From: Campylobacterales bacterium
GTDB lineage: Bacteria; Campylobacterota; Campylobacteria; Campylobacterales; SZUA-545
Direction of reading: 5' to 3'
NCBI GenBank assembly: GCA_025800305.1
Contig: JAOXRY010000051.1
Location: 1-9,198 of the forward strand
Length of the DNA: 9,198 nt
In this document: positions 4,824 through 9,198 of the stretch, piece by piece
Position numbering within the stretch: the first letter of the stretch is position 1
How the letters are laid out: the number at the start of each line of letters is the position of its first letter
Translations under genes and position numbers: made by a program
The notes under the pieces: generated by a model
What the model saw: only the letters and a program-made list of their open reading frames with translations
Database searches by the model: none
What the model was told of the DNA's origin: nothing

Positions 4824-7477
4824 GCAAAGTTAGATTATCAGATATCGCTGCAGAAGCTGCAAAGCAAAGCAAAGATATTCTTGAGGCTTGTAAAGAGCTA
4901 GGTATCGAGGCAAAAAATGCCAACGCTTCAATAAGTGAGGAAGATGCTGGAAAAGTTTTTGAGTACGTTGTAAACGGTACAAAACCAGCAGCTCCAAAAA
5001 AGAAAGCATCTGCCGAGCCAAAGCCAAAAGCTGAAGAAAAATCACTTGCAGATAAAATTGTAAGAAAGCCTAGAGAGAAAAGAGTTTCAACAAAAACAGC
5101 AAAAGAAGAACCTGCAAAAACTACGGAGACTCTAAAGGTTGAAGAGAAAAAAGAAGAGCCTGTAAAAACGGCTGAGCCAGAAGTGAAAAAAGAAGAGGAA
5201 GCAATACCTGTAGCACCTCCAATTCAAAGAGCTAGAAGAAAATTAACAATCGTAAAAAAGAAAAACCCTAAAAAAGTAGACGAAGCTCCTAAAAAAGACT
5301 CAAAGCCTATTACTGTTTCTGATGAAAATGTAGATCTAAGTGAGTTAGGCTATGGAAGAAAGAAAGTTGTTGAAACTGATGAAGAGATAGCAGAAGCTAA
5401 AAAGAAAAAGTCAAAAGCAAAAGCTGGTAGTACAACGAAAAAAGAACACGGTGTAAAACTTGATGTTTTTGGTGATATCTCAATGGAGAAAGAAGAGAAA
5501 GAAGAGCATATCTTCATGCCTGACCTTTCTATGGGTAATCTAACAAACTCTCTTGATCAGTCAAGACCAACAAAATCAGCTAGACAAGAGCCTCAGCAAC
5601 AACAAAGACCAGTAGGTCGTGGAGGCGGTGGTAACAAAGGTAAGAGAAGATCTATTGAAAGACAGAAGAAGACTAAAGTTACTAAAGAAAAAGTAGTTGA
5701 AGGTGATATTACCTCAGTAGTAATTCCAGAAGAAGTTAGAGTTTATGAGTTTGCTGACGCGTTAAGAAAAAATGCAGGTGAAATCATCAAGGTTCTTTTT
5801 GGTCTTGGAATGATGGTTACTAAAAATGACTTCTTAGATAAAGACGCTTTAGAAATCTTAGCAGAAGAGTTTGGTGTTGAAATCAAATTTAAAGATGTAA
5901 TGGAAGAACTTGATTACGCGGCTACATATGATGAAAAATATACAGATCTTAACGAAGAGAGACCACCAATTGTAACAATTATGGGTCACGTTGACCATGG
6001 TAAAACTTCATTACTAGATTATATTAGAAAAGCAAAAGTTGCTGATGGTGAAGCTGGTGGTATTACACAGCACATTGGTGCATATACAATTACAAAAGAT
6101 GGTAAGAAAATTACTTTTATCGATACTCCAGGACATGCAGCTTTTAGTGAAATGAGAGCTAGAGGAGCAAATGCTACGGATGTTGTTATTATTGTTGTTG
6201 CTGCTGATGATGGTGTTATGCCTCAAACAAAAGAAGCGATTAACCATGCTAAAGCTTCTGGTGCTCCAATTATTGTTGCTATCAACAAAATGGATAAGCC
6301 AGGTGCACAACCAGATGTTGTAAAAGGTCAATTGGCAGAAATCGGAATTACTCCTACAGATTGGGGTGGAGATTATGATGCTATTGGTGTGTCAGCTCAT
6401 ACTGGTGATGGTGTTGAGGAACTACTAGAAAATATTATTATCCAGTCAGAACTATTAGAACTAAAAGCAAATTCAAAAGATCCAGCAAAAGCTGTTGTTA
6501 TTGAGAGCTCTGTTGAAAAAGGTAGAGGTGCTGTTGCAACTGTTATCGTTCAAAATGGTAGTCTAAATGTTGGTGATATAGTTCTTGCAGGAACTACATT
6601 TGGTAGGGTAAGAGCGATTATGAACGAGCAAGGTAAACAAGTTAAAGTTCTTGGACCAAGTGAAGCTGGAGAGGTTCTAGGTCTAAGCGGTTCACCTATG
6701 AGTGGTGAGATTCTTGTTAGAGTTGAAAATGAGAAGTTTGCAAGAGAACTATCTGAGAAAAGAGCAGAGCATGAGAGACAAAAAGAGCTTTCTAAATCAA
6801 CAAAAGCTACATTAGATGATCTTCACTCATTAATTGCAGAAGGTAAACTAAAATCATTAAGAATTATTCTAAAAGCAGACGTTCAAGGTACTTTAGAGGC
6901 AATCGCATCAAATCTTGGAAAACTGAGAAATGACGAAGTTAAAGTTGAAATTATCCACTCTGCTGTTGGTACGATTAGCGAAAGTGATATCTCATTAGCA
7001 AGTGCAAGTGAGCATACAATTATCCTTGGTTTCCATGTGAAACCTACAGCTTCTATTAAAGAGAAAGCGAAAAAAGAGGGCGTTGAAATCAAGACTTACA
7101 ACGTTATCTATGACATGATCGATGATGTGAAGAAAACTCTTGGTGGTATGCTTTCTCCAATTACAAAAGAAGAGAAATCTGGTACAGCAGAAGTTAGAGA
7201 AGTATATGACATTTCAAGCCTTGGAAGAATCGCTGGTTGTATGGTTACAAGTGGTGATATGGTTAGAGGTGCTATCGCTGTTGTTTACAGAGGTGAAAAA
7301 GAGATCTATAGAGGTAGATTAGAGTCACTGAAGAGATTTAAAGATGATGTTAAAGAGGTGAAAAAAGGATACGAGTGTGGTATCGGTCTTCAAGACTTTG
7401 ATGAGACAGAACCTGGTGATATCATTGAGTGTATTAAAGAAGTTGAAGTAGAGGCTGAGTTTAAAAACGAAGGTTAG
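4820..7477 (+). CDS. infB: Translation initiation factor IF-2
   Basis: IF2 is the GTPase that places initiator fMet-tRNA on the 30S subunit and promotes 50S joining. The 885 residues run in order: a first IF2_N domain (about 1-53); a long low-complexity linker rich in Lys, Glu, Ala and Pro (about 55-295, with QQQQ and GRGGGG patches); a second IF2_N domain (about 300-358); the G domain with G1 GHVDHGKT (389-396), G2 GGITQHIGAY (413-422), G3 DTPGH (435-439), G4 NKMD (489-492) and G5 SAH (525-527); domain II; domain III from about 665; and the C-terminal fMet-tRNA-binding domain IV (about 785-875, GRIAGCMV, FKDDVKEVKKGYECG). All GTPase motifs are intact. The ATG overlaps the ylxR stop by 4 bases; TAAGGGAG at 4801-4808 is a good though somewhat distant ribosome binding site. 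Confidence 0.98.
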   Translation: MSKVRLSDIAAEAAKQSKDILEACKELGIEAKNANASISEEDAGKVFEYVVNGTKPAAPKKKASAEPKPKAEEKSLADKIVRKPREKRVSTKTAKEEPAKTTETLKVEEKKEEPVKTAEPEVKKEEEAIPVAPPIQRARRKLTIVKKKNPKKVDEAPKKDSKPITVSDENVDLSELGYGRKKVVETDEEIAEAKKKKSKAKAGSTTKKEHGVKLDVFGDISMEKEEKEEHIFMPDLSMGNLTNSLDQSRPTKSARQEPQQQQRPVGRGGGGNKGKRRSIERQKKTKVTKEKVVEGDITSVVIPEEVRVYEFADALRKNAGEIIKVLFGLGMMVTKNDFLDKDALEILAEEFGVEIKFKDVMEELDYAATYDEKYTDLNEERPPIVTIMGHVDHGKTSLLDYIRKAKVADGEAGGITQHIGAYTITKDGKKITFIDTPGHAAFSEMRARGANATDVVIIVVAADDGVMPQTKEAINHAKASGAPIIVAINKMDKPGAQPDVVKGQLAEIGITPTDWGGDYDAIGVSAHTGDGVEELLENIIIQSELLELKANSKDPAKAVVIESSVEKGRGAVATVIVQNGSLNVGDIVLAGTTFGRVRAIMNEQGKQVKVLGPSEAGEVLGLSGSPMSGEILVRVENEKFARELSEKRAEHERQKELSKSTKATLDDLHSLIAEGKLKSLRIILKADVQGTLEAIASNLGKLRNDEVKVEIIHSAVGTISESDISLASASEHTIILGFHVKPTASIKEKAKKEGVEIKTYNVIYDMIDDVKKTLGGMLSPITKEEKSGTAEVREVYDISSLGRIAGCMVTSGDMVRGAIAVVYRGEKEIYRGRLESLKRFKDDVKEVKKGYECGIGLQDFDETEPGDIIECIKEVEVEAEFKNEG

Positions 7478-7483
7478 TCATCT

Positions 7484-7855
7484 ATGAATCAACACGAAAT
7501 TCAAGAACAAAGATTCTCCCACCAGTTTAAAGAGGCAGTTGCAGATGCAATCTCCTCTTTAAATGATAAAACAGTATCCACATTAACAGTTGTAGAGGTA
7601 AAAGTATCAAGAGGGAAAAGTGACGCAACAGTCTACCTTGATGGTGCAGATTTTACAAAAGAAGAGAAAGAGCAAAGAGTTGCTAGACTGAAAAAAGCTA
7701 GTGGTTATATTGCAAAACACGCACTTGCAACTCTAGGAAAATTTAGAGCTCCCAATCTAAAGTTTGTAATGGATGACTCTACAGAAGCTTTAAGTAAGAT
7801 GGATGAACTTTTTAAAAGAATAGAAAATGAACGAAGAAACAAAAAACAAGATTGA
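7484..7855 (+). CDS. rbfA: 30S ribosome-binding factor RbfA
   Basis: RbfA is a small KH-like protein that binds immature 30S subunits near 16S rRNA helix 1 and helps late maturation, especially in the cold. The 123 residues match the family: an N-terminal helix (HEIQEQRFSHQFKEAVADAI), the strand TVVEVKVSRGKSDATVYL, the RLKKASGYIAKHALATLG helix, and the closing LKFVMDDSTEALSKMDELF, close to the family FVLDDSIEYGxRIDELL. It starts 6 bases after infB with GAAGGT at 7469-7474 as ribosome binding site, so translation is probably coupled to IF2. Its last 29 bases are shared with rimP. Confidence 0.95.
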   Translation: MNQHEIQEQRFSHQFKEAVADAISSLNDKTVSTLTVVEVKVSRGKSDATVYLDGADFTKEEKEQRVARLKKASGYIAKHALATLGKFRAPNLKFVMDDSTEALSKMDELFKRIENERRNKKQD

Positions 7856-8261
7856 GCCAATTTTAGAAGGTCTGGATCTTAAGATCTACGATACTGAAGT
7901 TGCAACTGAGGCTGGTTCAGTCATTTATAGAGTATATGTAACTAAATCTAGCGGTGTGACTTTAGATGAGATTGTAGAGGCTACAAAGCAGATCTCTCCT
8001 ATATTAGATGTATATCCTCCTGTTTCTGGTGAGTATAGATTAGAGGTAAGTTCCCCAGGTGTTGAGAGAGTTTTAAAAAAATCTACTCACTTTGAACAAT
8101 CAATTGGTGAAAAAGCTAGAATCAAGCTGAAAGATAAGACAAAGTTTACTGGTACAATTAAAGAGGTAAATGGCGATGACATTACCCTTGATGTTAAAGG
8201 TGAACTAGAAGTTTATAACATCAACGATATGCAAAAGGCAAGAACTCAGTTCGACTGGTAA
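7827..8261 (+). CDS. rimP: Ribosome maturation factor RimP
   Basis: RimP binds free 30S subunits and is needed for efficient assembly of the pseudoknot region and uS12 incorporation. The 144 residues (typical 140-155) show the N-terminal alpha/beta domain (KIEPILEGLDLKIYDTEV), the family signature YRLEVSSPGVERVL at 70-83, and a C-terminal Sm-like beta domain (about 90-138). The ATG at 7827 lies inside rbfA, a 29-base overlap in another frame; the predicted product begins directly with the family N-terminal helix, so a much later start would cut the domain. No strong Shine-Dalgarno is seen (AGAA at 7817-7820 is weak), so reinitiation or coupling from rbfA is likely. In most bacteria rimP leads the nusA-infB operon; here it follows rbfA. 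Confidence 0.93.
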   Translation: MNEETKNKIEPILEGLDLKIYDTEVATEAGSVIYRVYVTKSSGVTLDEIVEATKQISPILDVYPPVSGEYRLEVSSPGVERVLKKSTHFEQSIGEKARIKLKDKTKFTGTIKEVNGDDITLDVKGELEVYNINDMQKARTQFDW

Positions 8262-8262
8262 G

Positions 8263-8267
8263 AAGGT
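8263..8267 (+). promoter_or_regulatory. Ribosome binding site supporting the TTG start of ribD
   Basis: AAGGT stands 5 bases before TTG 8273. The first downstream ATG (8291) has no such signal, and the residues between (NDEFY) fit the usual RibD N-terminus, so TTG is preferred. Confidence 0.55.
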
Positions 8268-8272
8268 TAGCC

Positions 8273-9198
8273 TTGAACGACGAATTTTACATGACAATTG
8301 CCTTAAAAGAGGCATGGAAATATCAAGGTTTAACTCTTCCAAACCCTGCTGTCGGTGCTGTTGTATTAGACAAGCACGGAAAGATCTTAGGTGTTGGAGC
8401 ACACAGATATGCAGGGCAACCACATGGTGAGGTTAATGCCATTCAAAATGCTCTAGATAATCACAATAACGACAAATCAATTTTTCAAGATGGAACAATC
8501 TACGTAACTTTAGAGCCATGTAACCATCATGGAAAAACTCCTCCATGTTCTAATCTAATTCATCAAGTAGGATTAAAAAAAGTTGTTTATGCGGTAGCTG
8601 ACAAAAATCCAAAGGCTGAAGGTGGAGGGGACTACTTAAGATCTCATGGTATTGAAGTTATTAGTGGTGTTTTAGAAAAAGAAGCTTTAGATCTTTTAGA
8701 ACCTTTTTTAAAATACCAAGAAAAAAATTTTGTTTTATATAAGTGGGCACAAAATCTTGGAGGAGGATTTACAGGAGGAAAGATTAGTGAAAAAGAATCT
8801 TTTACAGATGTTCATAGAATTAGAGATAGAGTAGATTTAATTGTTATTGGCGGAAATACTGTCCGTGTAGATAGACCAACTTTAGATGCCAGAATGGTAA
8901 ATGGAAAATCTCCTAATGTATTAATTCTCTCTAGAGAAAAAGATTTTGATAGAACAATTCCTCTTTTTAAAATTTCTAATCGAAAAGTAATTATTAGTGA
9001 TAATATTGATCTAATCGATAGCTATAAGTATGTTTTAGTAGAGGGAGGAGACAATCTATATAATCTATTAAAAGAGAAAATAGACTGGAACCTAATCTAC
9101 CAAAGCCCTAAAAGTAATAATGGAGCAAAAGTAGAAACAATAGATATAGAGTTTTTACATTGGGAAAACTCAGGGAAAGATCTAAAGATATGGGGGAG
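8273..9198 (+). CDS. ribD: Riboflavin biosynthesis deaminase/reductase RibD, 3'-truncated by window edge
   Basis: RibD is a bifunctional cytoplasmic enzyme of riboflavin synthesis: an N-terminal zinc deaminase removes an amine from the pyrimidine intermediate and a C-terminal NADPH reductase opens the ribose. About 308 residues are present and the frame stays open to the last base; the family is usually 330-370. The deaminase shows NPAVGAVV (24-31), HGEVNAI (51-57: zinc ligand H51, catalytic E53) and EPCNHHGKTPPC (81-92: zinc ligands C83 and C92). The usual HAE is HGE here. The reductase part (from about 150) has KWAQNLGGGFTGGKIS, VHRIRDRVDLIVIGGNTV and DRPTLDAR, then VLVEGG near the end, which is the family's EGG motif. 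The TTG start lies 11 bases after the rimP stop. Riboflavin synthesis has no link to the translation genes beside it. Confidence 0.93.
   Translation, partial: MNDEFYMTIALKEAWKYQGLTLPNPAVGAVVLDKHGKILGVGAHRYAGQPHGEVNAIQNALDNHNNDKSIFQDGTIYVTLEPCNHHGKTPPCSNLIHQVGLKKVVYAVADKNPKAEGGGDYLRSHGIEVISGVLEKEALDLLEPFLKYQEKNFVLYKWAQNLGGGFTGGKISEKESFTDVHRIRDRVDLIVIGGNTVRVDRPTLDARMVNGKSPNVLILSREKDFDRTIPLFKISNRKVIISDNIDLIDSYKYVLVEGGDNLYNLLKEKIDWNLIYQSPKSNNGAKVETIDIEFLHWENSGKDLKIWG

Noticed and set aside
6014..6331. 105-residue minus-strand ORF inside infB
   Set aside because: It is antisense to the IF2 G domain; Ser/Asn-rich low-complexity translation typical of a shadow frame.
7140..7322. 60-residue plus-strand ORF in another frame of infB
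   Set aside because: It lies fully within the conserved C-terminal IF2 domain and has no start signal.
8205..8423. 72-residue minus-strand ORF over rimP/ribD
   Set aside because: Antisense to the RimP C-terminus and the RibD N-terminus, both clearly real.

Overview
This window is a gene-dense, low-GC stretch of core bacterial chromosome. By gene order and protein character it comes from a member of the Campylobacterota (Epsilonproteobacteria), perhaps a Sulfurimonas- or Arcobacter-like organism; the genus is inference. The main clues are the run lpxC - short tsaB-like - thrB - ylxR - infB - rbfA - rimP, AT-rich codon use, frequent GTG/TTG starts, and promoters with a good -10 (TATAAT) but no clear -35. 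All genes are on the + strand. The window opens inside thiG and closes inside ribD.

Region by region: 1-2423 holds the end of thiG (thiamine thiazole synthase), a DHH/DHHA1 phosphoesterase of the NrnA type, and lpxC (lipid A synthesis), tightly spaced and probably co-transcribed. The only sizeable non-coding stretch, 2424-2656, carries a likely intrinsic terminator after lpxC, a TATAAT promoter, and a roughly 90-nt structured leader in front of hpf (long-form ribosome hibernation factor). From 3234 to the window end the genes are packed again: tsaB-like (tRNA t6A synthesis), thrB (homoserine kinase), ylxR, infB (IF2), rbfA, rimP and ribD (riboflavin synthesis). TATAAT boxes just before tsaB and at the start of ylxR suggest extra transcription starts inside this run.

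Functionally the second half is mostly translation: ribosome dimerisation (HPF), tRNA modification (TsaB), initiation (IF2), 30S maturation (RbfA, RimP) and the RNA-binding YlxR. Metabolic genes (thrB, ribD) are interleaved, and thiG, nrnA and lpxC lie upstream. It is an abridged and rearranged version of the classical rimP-nusA-ylxR-infB-rbfA operon, with nusA missing and rimP moved downstream of rbfA.

I see no mobile element, CRISPR array, tRNA, rRNA or defence-like cassette. The protein-coding content is ordinary housekeeping. The most interesting material is non-coding: the hpf leader, whose Shine-Dalgarno can be buried in a hairpin and freed by a competing pairing, and the GC-rich tandem-hairpin element after lpxC.
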